A stretch of 64,000 nt of DNA from an uncultured Clostridia bacterium (GTDB lineage: Bacteria; Bacillota; Clostridia; Christensenellales; CAG-917), in assembly GCA_934277615.1 (NCBI GenBank), contig CAKQUV010000001.1, positions 1-64,000 on the forward strand, read 5' to 3'. Positions 25,327-33,550 of this stretch are shown one piece after another. Every line of letters starts with the position of its first letter. Within the stretch, counting starts at the first letter, position 1. The notes under the pieces were generated by a model that worked only from the letters and a program-made list of their open reading frames with translations, did no database searches and was not told the origin of the DNA. A program made the position numbers and the translations under genes.

Positions 25327-26091
25327 TTATTTGATTACTTCGAGTGCTTTAAGTGCTGTTTGCACGCCTTGAACCACTTTTGAATCCTTTGGCAAATCAA
25401 ACACGTTTTCGCCTTTGAGGTCAAACGTCGCAAGGTTCTTATCGTCGCCTATCGTGGCAAGCAATTGCACTCCGTCATAGTCGAGATTCTTCACAATCTC
25501 CTCGTCCGTAACTCTGTTGACGACAATACCTATATGCTTGTACATCACGAGTTCGTCCGCAACTTTCTTTATGGTCTTGCACACATCTCTGCCCTTCTTG
25601 GACTGATCCGTAACGAGGATAAGATGCGTAACTTTTTCCATAACTCTGCGGTTGATTTGTTCTATACCTGCCTCGCCGTCTATAACCACGTAATCGAACT
25701 CTTCGGACAAGAGGCTGATAACGTCTTTGAGGTACGCGTTGATCTTGCAATAGCACCCTGCGCTTTCCGGGCGGCCGACTGCAATGAAAGCATATCCGTC
25801 CTTTTCAACCATGGCGTCGAATATGCGAAAACGCGCCTCGTTGAGCAATTCTATTGCTCCGCGATTGTTGCCGTCCTCCACGTTTTCGATAATGCTTTTT
25901 CTTATATCGTCGATTGTCATTTTGACGTCAACGCCGAGCGCTGTGGAAAGACCTACCGCCGGATCCGCGTCTATTGCGAGAATGCGCTTATGGGGAAAAT
26001 TGTCCACAAGCGTACGCACGATTGTTGCGGCAAGCGACGTTTTGCCCACGCCGCCTTTGCCTGCGACTGCGATTATTGTTGCGTTTGACAT
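25327..26091 (-). CDS. cooC: CooC-type P-loop nickel-insertion ATPase
   Basis: 254-residue MinD/CooC-like ATPase. The deviant Walker A is GKGGVGKTS (residues about 11-19), the switch region is DADPAVGL, and the CxC pair in ESAGCYCKINA is the dimer metal site typical of CooC. CooC proteins load nickel into CO dehydrogenase or acetyl-CoA synthase. GGAGG precedes the ATG, and the acetyl-CoA-synthase-like gene follows eight bases later. Promoter at 26122-26150; divergent from glmS. Confidence 0.82.
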   Translation of the reverse strand: MSNATIIAVAGKGGVGKTSLAATIVRTLVDNFPHKRILAIDADPAVGLSTALGVDVKMTIDDIRKSIIENVEDGNNRGAIELLNEARFRIFDAMVEKDGYAFIAVGRPESAGCYCKINAYLKDVISLLSEEFDYVVIDGEAGIEQINRRVMEKVTHLILVTDQSKKGRDVCKTIKKVADELVMYKHIGIVVNRVTDEEIVKNLDYDGVQLLATIGDDKNLATFDLKGENVFDLPKDSKVVQGVQTALKALEVIK

Positions 26092-26121
26092 ATTTATGCC
26101 TCCGAAAACTAACTAATAGAT

Positions 26122-26150
26122 ATTTTACAACATATGCTCCGATTTGTCCA
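26122..26150 (-). promoter_or_regulatory. Promoter of cooC
   Basis: Minus strand -35 TGGACA (26150-26145), 17-bp spacer, -10 TAAAAT (26127-26122), 31 bases before the cooC start. Confidence 0.6.
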
Positions 26151-26236
26151 CATCGAAAACCAACGGATTTCAACTATTTTGAAAAGTATCCGCGCAAATC
26201 TTCACCCCCTTGCATTGCGGCAACATATATTGAAAT

Positions 26237-27961
26237 ATGTGCGGAATAGTGGGTTATACAGGATATCAAAACGCCAAAAACATAGTGGTTGACGGCTTAA
26301 AAACGCTGGAATATCGCGGCTACGACAGCGCAGGAATCGCGCTCGCCGACAACGCGATTCACCTATACAAAACGGCAGGGCGCGTCGAGGAATTGGAGCG
26401 CATACTCCCCGATATAACGGCGCACGTTGCCATCGGGCACACGCGTTGGGCGACGCACGGCGCGCCCAACGCGCAGAACGCGCATCCGCACGTATCCTTT
26501 GACGGACAAATCGCAGTCGTCCACAACGGCGTAATCACCAATTGCGACGACCTCAAAAAAGATTTGCTTGCAAAAGGCATACCCTTCCGCTCCTCCACCG
26601 ACAGCGAGATAATTGCGCATCTCATTGCGCTCGAGGACACTTCGAATATGCAATCTGCAATAGAAAACGTGGGCAAAATGCTTCAAGGCGCAACCACTTT
26701 TCTTGCAATCAAGGCAGGCGACGACGCAATTTACGCACGCCGTTTCGGCGCGTCGCTGGCGGTAGGCATAGGCGACGGCGAAAACTTTGTGGCAAGCGAC
26801 ACCTTGGCGATATCAAAGCACACGCGCAAAACCGTGCTTTTGCAAGACGGCGAATGCGCTAAAATCACTCCGCAAGGCGTGCGTTTTTTCAAGGACGGGA
26901 AAACCGTTTTCAAACAAACGATGCGCATCAAGCGCGCCGCACCCAAAGAGTGTTCTTGCCATATGCGCTCGGAAATCGACGAAATCCCCGACGCAATGCA
27001 GCGCACGTACAAAGAAATATCTCGCACTCTCGACGCAAAAACAGTCCGCAAAATCTCAAACGCACGCAAAATCTACTTTTGCGGATGCGGAACGGCGTAC
27101 CACGCAGGCATGTACGGCAAATATGTCTTTGAAAAGTTGCTTAACATCCCCTGCGAAACGGTGGTGGCGAGCGAATTCGACAATGAAAAATTTATAAACG
27201 AAAATTGCGTTTGCATTTTTATCACCCAAAGCGGCGAAACCGCCGACACCCTCATTGCGCTATCGGAGTGCAAAAACGCAGGCGCAACGACAATCGCCCT
27301 CACCAACGTCAACGGCAGCAGTATATGCTTTGAGGCAGACAAAACATTCTTGCTCGACGCAGGGGCGGAAGTTGCCGTCGCAGCGACAAAATCCTACAAC
27401 TGCCAATTGCTTGCACTGTATATCATCGCAAAAAAATGCGCATTGCAAGACTTTTCGCAAGAGGATATTTCCAAACTTATCAAAGCGGTCAAAGACTGCC
27501 AAACGTCCGTGCTGTACGAGGAAAAAATCAAAAAAGCCAACCTGTTCTTCGTCGGCAAAGGCATAGACAACGTTACTGCAAGAGAAGGCGCGTTGAAGTT
27601 TAAGGAAATCACTTACAAGATGACGGACGCCTATCAGGCAGGCGAACTCAAACACGGCGCGATTGCCCTTATCGACGACAAAAGCGTTGTTATAACGATA
27701 ATAACTTCCGCATGCGACAAGCACCGCATAGAGGCAACGATAAGCGAACTTCGTTCGCGCGGCGCATACGTGATTGCGCTCTCGTCCGTCGGCGACGTAG
27801 GCGCAATCAAGACAATGTATCTACCCTTCCTCAAGGATGAATTGCTATACCCCATACTGTCGATATTGCCATTGCAAAATCTTGCTCTGACCGCATCTCT
27901 GTGCCTCGATCTCAACCCCGACAAGCCGCGCAATCTTGCAAAAAGCGTAACGGTAATATAA
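26237..27961 (+). CDS. glmS: Glucosamine-6-phosphate synthase (isomerizing)
   Basis: 574-residue enzyme converting fructose-6-phosphate and glutamine to glucosamine-6-phosphate, the first step toward peptidoglycan amino sugars. The N-terminal class II glutaminase starts MCGIVGY with catalytic Cys2, and HTRWATHG and HNGVITN are intact. Two SIS domains follow (FITQSGETADT; GELKHGAIAL) and the C-terminus ends KSVTVI as in other GlmS. It is somewhat shorter than the usual 600 residues. I see no clear ribosome-binding site before the ATG and no glmS ribozyme core in the 145-base divergent leader, so control by glucosamine-6-phosphate is not evident. Confidence 0.95.
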   Translation: MCGIVGYTGYQNAKNIVVDGLKTLEYRGYDSAGIALADNAIHLYKTAGRVEELERILPDITAHVAIGHTRWATHGAPNAQNAHPHVSFDGQIAVVHNGVITNCDDLKKDLLAKGIPFRSSTDSEIIAHLIALEDTSNMQSAIENVGKMLQGATTFLAIKAGDDAIYARRFGASLAVGIGDGENFVASDTLAISKHTRKTVLLQDGECAKITPQGVRFFKDGKTVFKQTMRIKRAAPKECSCHMRSEIDEIPDAMQRTYKEISRTLDAKTVRKISNARKIYFCGCGTAYHAGMYGKYVFEKLLNIPCETVVASEFDNEKFINENCVCIFITQSGETADTLIALSECKNAGATTIALTNVNGSSICFEADKTFLLDAGAEVAVAATKSYNCQLLALYIIAKKCALQDFSQEDISKLIKAVKDCQTSVLYEEKIKKANLFFVGKGIDNVTAREGALKFKEITYKMTDAYQAGELKHGAIALIDDKSVVITIITSACDKHRIEATISELRSRGAYVIALSSVGDVGAIKTMYLPFLKDELLYPILSILPLQNLALTASLCLDLNPDKPRNLAKSVTVI

Positions 27962-28031
27962 CGTACAACATATGGCAAACATACGGCATTCAACTTATGT
28001 TCGTTCGATAAGTTATTTGTTATAAAATGCA

Positions 28032-28056
28032 AAAACGGCACTTAATGTGCCGTTTT
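28032..28056. terminator. Bidirectional terminator between glmS and the sirtuin gene
   Basis: Perfect stem AAAACGGCAC/GTGCCGTTTT with a 5-nt loop between convergent genes. Confidence 0.8.
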
Positions 28057-28084
28057 GTAACATATAAACATTTAGTATTGCAAA

Positions 28085-28849
28085 TTATAAATTTTTATCA
28101 AGCCACTCGGCGACAAGCGCGCAATCGTCGTTTATGAGGATATCCGCCCTTGCGTCCATATATGTCGACGACTTGTTTATAACCGCCGTCGTGTCGCCGT
28201 CAAAGTACTCGCAAAGCCCTGCCGCAGGATACACTACAAGCGACGTTCCTATGACGATAAGCATATCTGCGCCGCTCAGCGCACGCACGGCATTATTCAA
28301 ATCTCTCCCGTTCAACATTTCGCCGTAAAGCACCACGTCGGGTTTAATAATCCCGCCGCACTGGTCGCATTTTGGCGTTCCGTCCGAGGCAACAATATAG
28401 TCGAGGTCAAAGAACTTTCCGCATCTCTCGCAATGGTTGCGATGCACCGAACCGTGCAATTCGCACACCCGATTGCTACCTGCCGCTTGGTGTAATCCGT
28501 CTATGTTTTGAGTGATGACAAGCGAGATTTTACCCTCATTTTCAAGCCGCGCGATAAGCGAATGCATGGCGTTGGGTTTTGCGCTCGGATATAGCATTTT
28601 AGATTTATAAAACTCATAAAACACGTCTGCATGCGACAAGAAAAAGTCGTGCGAAATTATCTCTTCCGCACTGAAATTGCCGTACTTTGTAGAATACAGT
28701 CCGTGCGCGCTTCTGAAGTCGGGGATACCGCTCGGCACGGAAATTCCTGCGCCGCTCAACACAACGATTCTGTTATGCGACTTGATTGCCTCCTTCAAAT
28801 CAGTGAGCGCAGACAGCGTTTGCTCGCTATACGGATAAGACGTATTCAT
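28085..28849 (-). CDS. cobB: NAD-dependent protein deacylase (sirtuin)
   Basis: 254-residue Sir2-family enzyme that removes acyl groups from lysine using NAD. Motifs: GAGIS and GIPDFRS (NAD binding, residues about 33-48), TQNIDGLH, catalytic His in CELHGSVH, a four-cysteine zinc site (CERC and CDQC), and GTSLVVYPA. The length fits class U/III bacterial sirtuins. GGAGGTG precedes the ATG. It is transcribed divergently from the aminotransferase, from a promoter that physically overlaps that gene's promoter. Confidence 0.92.
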   Translation of the reverse strand: MNTSYPYSEQTLSALTDLKEAIKSHNRIVVLSGAGISVPSGIPDFRSAHGLYSTKYGNFSAEEIISHDFFLSHADVFYEFYKSKMLYPSAKPNAMHSLIARLENEGKISLVITQNIDGLHQAAGSNRVCELHGSVHRNHCERCGKFFDLDYIVASDGTPKCDQCGGIIKPDVVLYGEMLNGRDLNNAVRALSGADMLIVIGTSLVVYPAAGLCEYFDGDTTAVINKSSTYMDARADILINDDCALVAEWLDKNL

Positions 28850-28866
28850 ATGCCACCTCCATACAA

Positions 28867-28905
28867 ATTATATCACTTGAAAAACACCATATCAAGTGAT
28901 ATAAT
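28867..28905. promoter_or_regulatory. Fully overlapping divergent promoters with symmetric operator
   Basis: + strand: TTGAAA (28877-28882), 17 bp, TATAAT (28900-28905), serving the aminotransferase. - strand: TTGATA (28895-28890), 17 bp, TATAAT (28872-28867), serving the sirtuin. A perfect 10-bp inverted repeat TATCACTTGA/TCAAGTGATA (28871-28880, 28892-28901) covers both sets of elements. Confidence 0.75.
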
Positions 28906-28928
28906 GCTCAATATACGTGAGGTGAATT

Positions 28929-30119
28929 ATGTTCAACAAAGATATGTATGCGCTGGGAAGCAAACGCTCTTCCATTAGAGAGCTGTTCGAATACGGCAAA
29001 AAGCGCGCCGAAGAAGTCGGCGAAGACGGCGTATTCGATTTTTCGCTCGGCAATCCCAACGTACCTTCGCCCGCTTGCGTAAAAGAAGCTCTTTTGTCGC
29101 TTGCAAACGACGATTCCGCCGCGCTTCACGGCTACACGTCCGCCCAGGGCGACAAAGGCGTTAGAGAGGCTATTGCAGCCAATATCCGCGAAAGATTCGG
29201 CACAAACGTGCAAGCGGACAACATATATATGACTTGCGGAGCGGCGGCGTCGCTGTGCATAACCCTGCGTGCGCTCTGCGAGGATAATGACGAATTTGTG
29301 ATAATCGCGCCATACTTTCCCGAGTACAAAGTGTTTATCGAAGCGCAAGGCGGCAAAGTCGTTTGCGCTCCATGCAACGAAAATGATTTTCAAATAGATA
29401 TCAATGCGCTAAAGAGCGCAATCACCTCTCGCACCAAAGCGGTTATTGTCAACTCTCCCAACAACCCTTGCGGAGTTATATACAATCAACGCACAATACA
29501 ATCTCTTTGCGATATGCTAAAGCAAAAAAGCAACGAGTACGGACACCCGATTTTCATCATCTCGGACGAACCTTACCGCGAACTTGCCTACGACAACATC
29601 CGAGTGCCGTATATCATGAACTACTATGCGGACAGCGTCGTGTGTTACAGTTACTCAAAGTCCTTATCACTCCCCGGTGAGCGCATAGGCTATATCGCGG
29701 TCAATCCAAAAGCACAAAACGCTCGCGACTTGTACCTTGCCGTATGCGGAGCAGGCAGAGCGCTCGGCTACGTATGTGCCCCATCTACTTATCAACGAGT
29801 GGTCGAAAAATGCGTAAACGCCCTTCCCGACATATCGGCATACAAGCGCAATCGCGATTTGATATACGACTCGCTCACATCAATCGGCTATGAATGCGTA
29901 CATCCCGACGGCGCGTTTTATCTGTTTGTCAAAGCGCTCGAAGAGGACGCAAACCGCTTTGCCGACAACGCAAAACAGTTCGGCTTATTGCTTGTTCCCT
30001 CCGACGATTTCGGCATAAAAGGATACGTCCGCATTGCCTATTGCGTAAGCCACGACATGATTGCGCGCTCTATTCCCGCGTTTGAAAAACTGTATAATCT
30101 ATACGTAAACAAGCATTGA
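28929..30119 (+). CDS. PLP-dependent aminotransferase (class I/II)
   Basis: 396-residue fold-I aminotransferase. Motifs: FSLGNPNVPSP near the N-terminus, NSPNNPCGV (about residues 178-186), the PLP-contacting SDEPYRE, and the Schiff-base lysine in YSYSKSLSLPGERIGY (about residues 238-253). The YSKSLSLPGERIGY form is typical of aspartate/aromatic-type transaminases of anaerobes that accept several amino acids; exact substrates cannot be read. GAGGTGAATT precedes the ATG. It shares its promoter region with the divergent sirtuin gene. Confidence 0.88.
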   Translation: MFNKDMYALGSKRSSIRELFEYGKKRAEEVGEDGVFDFSLGNPNVPSPACVKEALLSLANDDSAALHGYTSAQGDKGVREAIAANIRERFGTNVQADNIYMTCGAAASLCITLRALCEDNDEFVIIAPYFPEYKVFIEAQGGKVVCAPCNENDFQIDINALKSAITSRTKAVIVNSPNNPCGVIYNQRTIQSLCDMLKQKSNEYGHPIFIISDEPYRELAYDNIRVPYIMNYYADSVVCYSYSKSLSLPGERIGYIAVNPKAQNARDLYLAVCGAGRALGYVCAPSTYQRVVEKCVNALPDISAYKRNRDLIYDSLTSIGYECVHPDGAFYLFVKALEEDANRFADNAKQFGLLLVPSDDFGIKGYVRIAYCVSHDMIARSIPAFEKLYNLYVNKH

Positions 30120-30182
30120 TTATGCGCCGTTATCACACGGCACCAATCAACGCTACTATCTCAAAACAGCATATTAAACTAT

Positions 30183-30213
30183 GCAAAAACGGCACGTAAA
30201 GTGCCGTTTTTGC
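30183..30213. terminator. Bidirectional terminator
   Basis: Stem GCAAAAACGGCAC/GTGCCGTTTTTGC between the aminotransferase and the convergent nucleotidase gene. Confidence 0.8.
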
Positions 30214-30231
30214 GTTTTATCCGTTGATTAA

Positions 30232-31887
30232 TTATTCAAACAACCCTGCGCCTATATACTCGATCAGGCAATCTCTCGGATAGCAAGTGTCGCCAAGCGT
30301 CTTGATTACCGTAAGATTGTTGTAGGTATAATCCGAGTTCCACGAGTCGGACACGATATAGAAAGTCTTATTCAAATCTTGTCCGCTTCTGAGCCTCGCC
30401 TCAACGCTGTCGGCATTCTCGCCTCTTGCGTAATAATACCTTGAATTGTCAAAGTATCTATTGAGCAAATCTCTGCCCTTTATTGCGCAAAGCTGCACTT
30501 CATTGTCAAACGGGAATAGCATCTGTATTTGTCTGATCGTTACGTTGCCGAAAGGTAGATAGTACGGATATCTTGCATTGATAGAACCGCCTGCAAGCAC
30601 GATGTCGCACTCGCTTCCCCACATCGCCTGACCTTTTCTCAAGTATGCGCTTGCCATCGCCGAACGAAGATCATTGGAGTTGCGGTATTCTCCGTTTTGA
30701 CCGATAACCGTGTCCGGATAACCGATTTCGCTTCTATATTTTTCGACGAGAGCGTCTATTATTCCGTCGTGCGTTTCGCCTTTGTAATCTGAGTTTTTAA
30801 TGATTTTCGCCGTCGTATTGCTGTTGCCATTGGCGTAATTCACTTTCACGACTGCGTTTGACAGCCCTTGATTTTGACCGCCTGCCTGCAAGTGATTAAC
30901 ACCGTGCGAATCCACGAGCATATACGATTGATGCGTATGCCCTTCAAACACCAAGTCGACGTATCCGTTTGAAAGCGACGCGTCGTACCACGTCATATCG
31001 CTGTCGGAAATTTTTTGGGAATAACTGCTGCTGTTGCCATAACCGTCATGAATGGACAGCACTATATAATCCGCACCCTGCTTTTTAAGCTTTTGCGATT
31101 CCGCTTTGATAAGCGCGGTAAGTTCGCTCTTAACTTTGAAATAAACGTCCTTGCACATACTTGCGGATATGGACGAATAGCAATCGCCGATTGCTCCGAT
31201 TATACCGATTTTTGCGCCGTTCTTTTCGACCATAACGGAAGGCTGGCAATACGCCGCGCGTTGGTTTGTCGCACGCTCATAAACGTTGATTGCAAGAAAC
31301 GGGAACTCTGCAAGCTCGGAATTTGTCTTGATTTTATCCGTTTTCCAGTCAAATTCGTGATTGCCGAGAGTCATCGACGTGCAGTCGATATAGTTGAGCC
31401 ACTCGGTGGCAAGTTTGCCCTTTGTATTGTTGGACTCACTGCTTCCCTGCCACATATCGCCGGATGCGAGAATAATTACGTTTCCGTCTTGTTTTTTCTT
31501 GTCGAAATATGTCGTAAGTCCGTCCACGCCGGGTTGGTCTGCGGTTTCAACGTACATACCGTGCAAATCGTTGATTGCGTAAAGGTCGATATCAACAACA
31601 ACGCTCGATTGACATTTGTCGCACTTGCCGTTGTCATCGTTGTCTATATGCACGCACGTGCCGCCCATATCGCGATAACACTTATCGCAAACGTTGTCGC
31701 TGTTTGCGTCGACGTGATCGCATTCGCTTACGTTGCCGCCGTTGCCGCCGCCGCTATTTCCGCCGTTGCCGTTGCCGCCATTCTCGCCGTTATTTCCGCC
31801 AAAGCCTATCAAATTGCATGCAACAAGCGCCGTGAAACACATTATCACGACAAGACATAATGCGATTATTGAAAGTCTTTTCTTCAT
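30232..31887 (-). CDS. 5'-nucleotidase / metallophosphatase lipoprotein
   Basis: 551-residue lipoprotein anchored outside the cell. Lipobox LVAC places the lipidated cysteine near residue 24. A Gly/Asn-rich linker follows, then two copies of a CxHxDxDxxxxCDxC-like motif (residues about 55-95), probably a metal-stabilised spacer common in clostridial surface proteins. The metallophosphoesterase domain has NDLHG, SGDMWQGS, LGNHEFDW and EGHTHQS. The C-terminal 5'-nucleotidase substrate domain follows (from about residue 375). It would hydrolyse nucleotides or related phosphates for scavenging. GGAG precedes the ATG at 31887; 11 upstream codons are excluded. Confidence 0.88.
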   Translation of the reverse strand: MKKRLSIIALCLVVIMCFTALVACNLIGFGGNNGENGGNGNGGNSGGGNGGNVSECDHVDANSDNVCDKCYRDMGGTCVHIDNDDNGKCDKCQSSVVVDIDLYAINDLHGMYVETADQPGVDGLTTYFDKKKQDGNVIILASGDMWQGSSESNNTKGKLATEWLNYIDCTSMTLGNHEFDWKTDKIKTNSELAEFPFLAINVYERATNQRAAYCQPSVMVEKNGAKIGIIGAIGDCYSSISASMCKDVYFKVKSELTALIKAESQKLKKQGADYIVLSIHDGYGNSSSYSQKISDSDMTWYDASLSNGYVDLVFEGHTHQSYMLVDSHGVNHLQAGGQNQGLSNAVVKVNYANGNSNTTAKIIKNSDYKGETHDGIIDALVEKYRSEIGYPDTVIGQNGEYRNSNDLRSAMASAYLRKGQAMWGSECDIVLAGGSINARYPYYLPFGNVTIRQIQMLFPFDNEVQLCAIKGRDLLNRYFDNSRYYYARGENADSVEARLRSGQDLNKTFYIVSDSWNSDYTYNNLTVIKTLGDTCYPRDCLIEYIGAGLFE

Positions 31888-32234
31888 TTTCACTCCGCAT
31901 CCCCAATCGCTATATAACAATATAGCACATTATATATAAAAAGTACAATATACAATAAGGCGGTTTTGCAGCAAATAAATGTAAAAATCGGATATCAGCC
32001 ACGTATCTCAACCCAAAAGCGTACGCTCTTACGACCGAAAATTCCTCCGTTTCTGTATACGACGCAGTTGTCCGTTAAGCGGAAACCAATATAGAGGTTT
32101 TTCTTAACAACCGAAAAGCCCGACGGTTCAGGGATGTCGGGCTTCTCGGATAAAATAAATAAAGAGGTATGAATGAAAGTTTGCACGCACGGGGACAAGA
32201 ACGAAACCGTACGATGCAACCAAAACGGTCGTTG
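31888..32234. other. Intergenic region, no supported gene
   Basis: About 350 bases, mostly AT-rich on the left. It contains one terminator-like stem AAGCCCGAC/GTCGGGCTT (32116-32145). A 74-codon minus-strand frame crosses that stem and is unlikely to be a gene, although its C-terminal half could be a decayed remnant. Confidence 0.5.
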
Positions 32235-32351
32235 TTATGACGCTTTGCGCATAAGGCTGATGCGTACGAATACGATTTTGCCGTCCTTCGTCGCGATTTG
32301 CGAATTGTTCACTCTGCTTTGTTCATTGATATGCGTCATATAGAATTTCAT
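32235..32351 (-). CDS. Candidate small protein (38 residues)
   Basis: A 38-codon frame beginning MKFYMTHINEQSRV and containing the basic IATKDGKIVFVRISLMRK. AAGGA lies eight bases before its ATG, which supports translation. It is followed on the minus strand, about 90 bases on, by a terminator-like stem. It is read divergently from the WYL regulator 128 bases away, a layout often seen for a regulator and its target. The product is very basic and has no membrane segment. The function is unknown and the call is tentative. Confidence 0.35.
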   Translation of the reverse strand: MKFYMTHINEQSRVNNSQIATKDGKIVFVRISLMRKAS

Positions 32352-32390
32352 TTTTACTTTTCCTTTGCAATAGTTTTTTGGGTTTCTCCC

Positions 32391-32419
32391 TTGCTTGCAA
32401 GATTATGATATGATATAAT
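32391..32419 (+). promoter_or_regulatory. Promoter of the WYL regulator gene
   Basis: -35 TTGCTT (32391-32396), 17-bp spacer, perfect -10 TATAAT (32414-32419), 60 bases before the ATG. Confidence 0.6.
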
Positions 32420-32479
32420 ATGTACCAAAAACGGGACATTTCAATTCGTTTCGGAAAAATTTTTTCAGGAAGGTCAATT

Positions 32480-33481
32480 ATGGCACTCGAGTCCAAAAAA
32501 ACGCTAATATTCCGCATATATCAAATACTCGAAGAGTACAGCGATTTCGAGCATCCGCTCACGCATCAGGACATCATAGAAAAGCTCGACAGGGATTACG
32601 GCATAGAGTGCGAGCGCAAGGCGGTCGGGCGCAACATCGCATGCCTCAAAGAAATGGGCTTTGACATAGAAAGCTCAAAAGAAGGCTCATATCTCGCCTC
32701 TCGCAAGCTGGAAAATGCCGAACTTCGCCTGCTCATCGACAGTGTACTTGCGTCTCGCAATATCAATTCCACGCACTCCAAGCAACTCATCGACAAACTT
32801 ATTGCAATCGGCGGACACAACTTCAAGAGCCACGTCAAACACGTCTATTCCGTCAAGGACTGGGGCAAATCGGACAACAAGGACTTTTTCTACAACATCG
32901 ACGTCATCGACGAGGCGATAGAAAACGGCAAAAAAATACACTTTTTCTACAACAAAGTTGGCTTGGACAAGGCGTTGCATCCATCTCTCGAGCACAAAGG
33001 TTCGCCCTATCAAATGCTGCTTCACAATCAGCGCTATTACCTTATGATGTTCGACGAAGTGTTTGACCAAGTGGGTTACTACCGCCTCGACAAAATCACC
33101 AACATCACGGTTTTGGACGAGGACGCAAAGCCGCTCAAACAAAACAAAGGCTTTGAAAGAGGCATAAATTACAAGGAGATTTCCACCGCCTTGCCGTACA
33201 TGTACAACGACAAACCCATTCCCATCACGATAAAATGCCGCAACTATATGATGGACACTATATCCGACTGGTTCGGCACGGACTTTGTGGTAAATCGCGT
33301 GGATGACGCCCACTTCACCGCCACAATCAAAGCAAGCGAAAAAGCCATGCTGTACTGGGTGCTGCAATACAACTACAAAGTGGAAGTCATCTCCCCCGAA
33401 TCTCTCCGCCAAAAGGTAATCGAAAGCCTCCGCAAAACCCTTGAAAAATACGAAAACAACGACAAAAAAGACGAGAATTAA
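32480..33481 (+). CDS. WYL-domain transcriptional regulator
   Basis: 333-residue regulator. Residues about 1-75 form a winged helix-turn-helix (IYQILEEYSDFEHPLTHQD... ECERKAVGRNIACLKEMGFD). The WYL ligand-sensing domain spans about residues 130-230, with the strand KIHFFYNK, HNQRYYLMMFDE and YRLDKITNI; the C-terminal WCX domain follows. WYL proteins bind nucleic acids or nucleotides and control DNA-damage, CRISPR or defence genes. The start at 32480 has AGGAAGG nearby; an in-frame ATG 20 codons earlier lies at the promoter and is not used. The target is unknown; the divergent 38-residue frame is a candidate. Confidence 0.88.
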   Translation: MALESKKTLIFRIYQILEEYSDFEHPLTHQDIIEKLDRDYGIECERKAVGRNIACLKEMGFDIESSKEGSYLASRKLENAELRLLIDSVLASRNINSTHSKQLIDKLIAIGGHNFKSHVKHVYSVKDWGKSDNKDFFYNIDVIDEAIENGKKIHFFYNKVGLDKALHPSLEHKGSPYQMLLHNQRYYLMMFDEVFDQVGYYRLDKITNITVLDEDAKPLKQNKGFERGINYKEISTALPYMYNDKPIPITIKCRNYMMDTISDWFGTDFVVNRVDDAHFTATIKASEKAMLYWVLQYNYKVEVISPESLRQKVIESLRKTLEKYENNDKKDEN

Positions 33482-33493
33482 CTCGTCTTTTTG
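33466..33493 (+). terminator. Terminator overlapping the WYL gene end
   Basis: Stem AAAAGACGAG/CTCGTCTTTTT spans the stop codon. Confidence 0.75.
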
Positions 33494-33550
33494 AATTAAT
33501 AATTAATAATTATTAATTAATAATTTTGGAATATTCCGTTTTATTCATGC

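Noticed and set aside
26092..26236. glmS ribozyme upstream of glmS
   Set aside because: The leader is only 145 bases and shared with cooC; I could not recognise the conserved ribozyme core.
31995..32219. 74-codon minus-strand frame
   Set aside because: It runs through a terminator-like stem and has no ribosome-binding site; at most a remnant.
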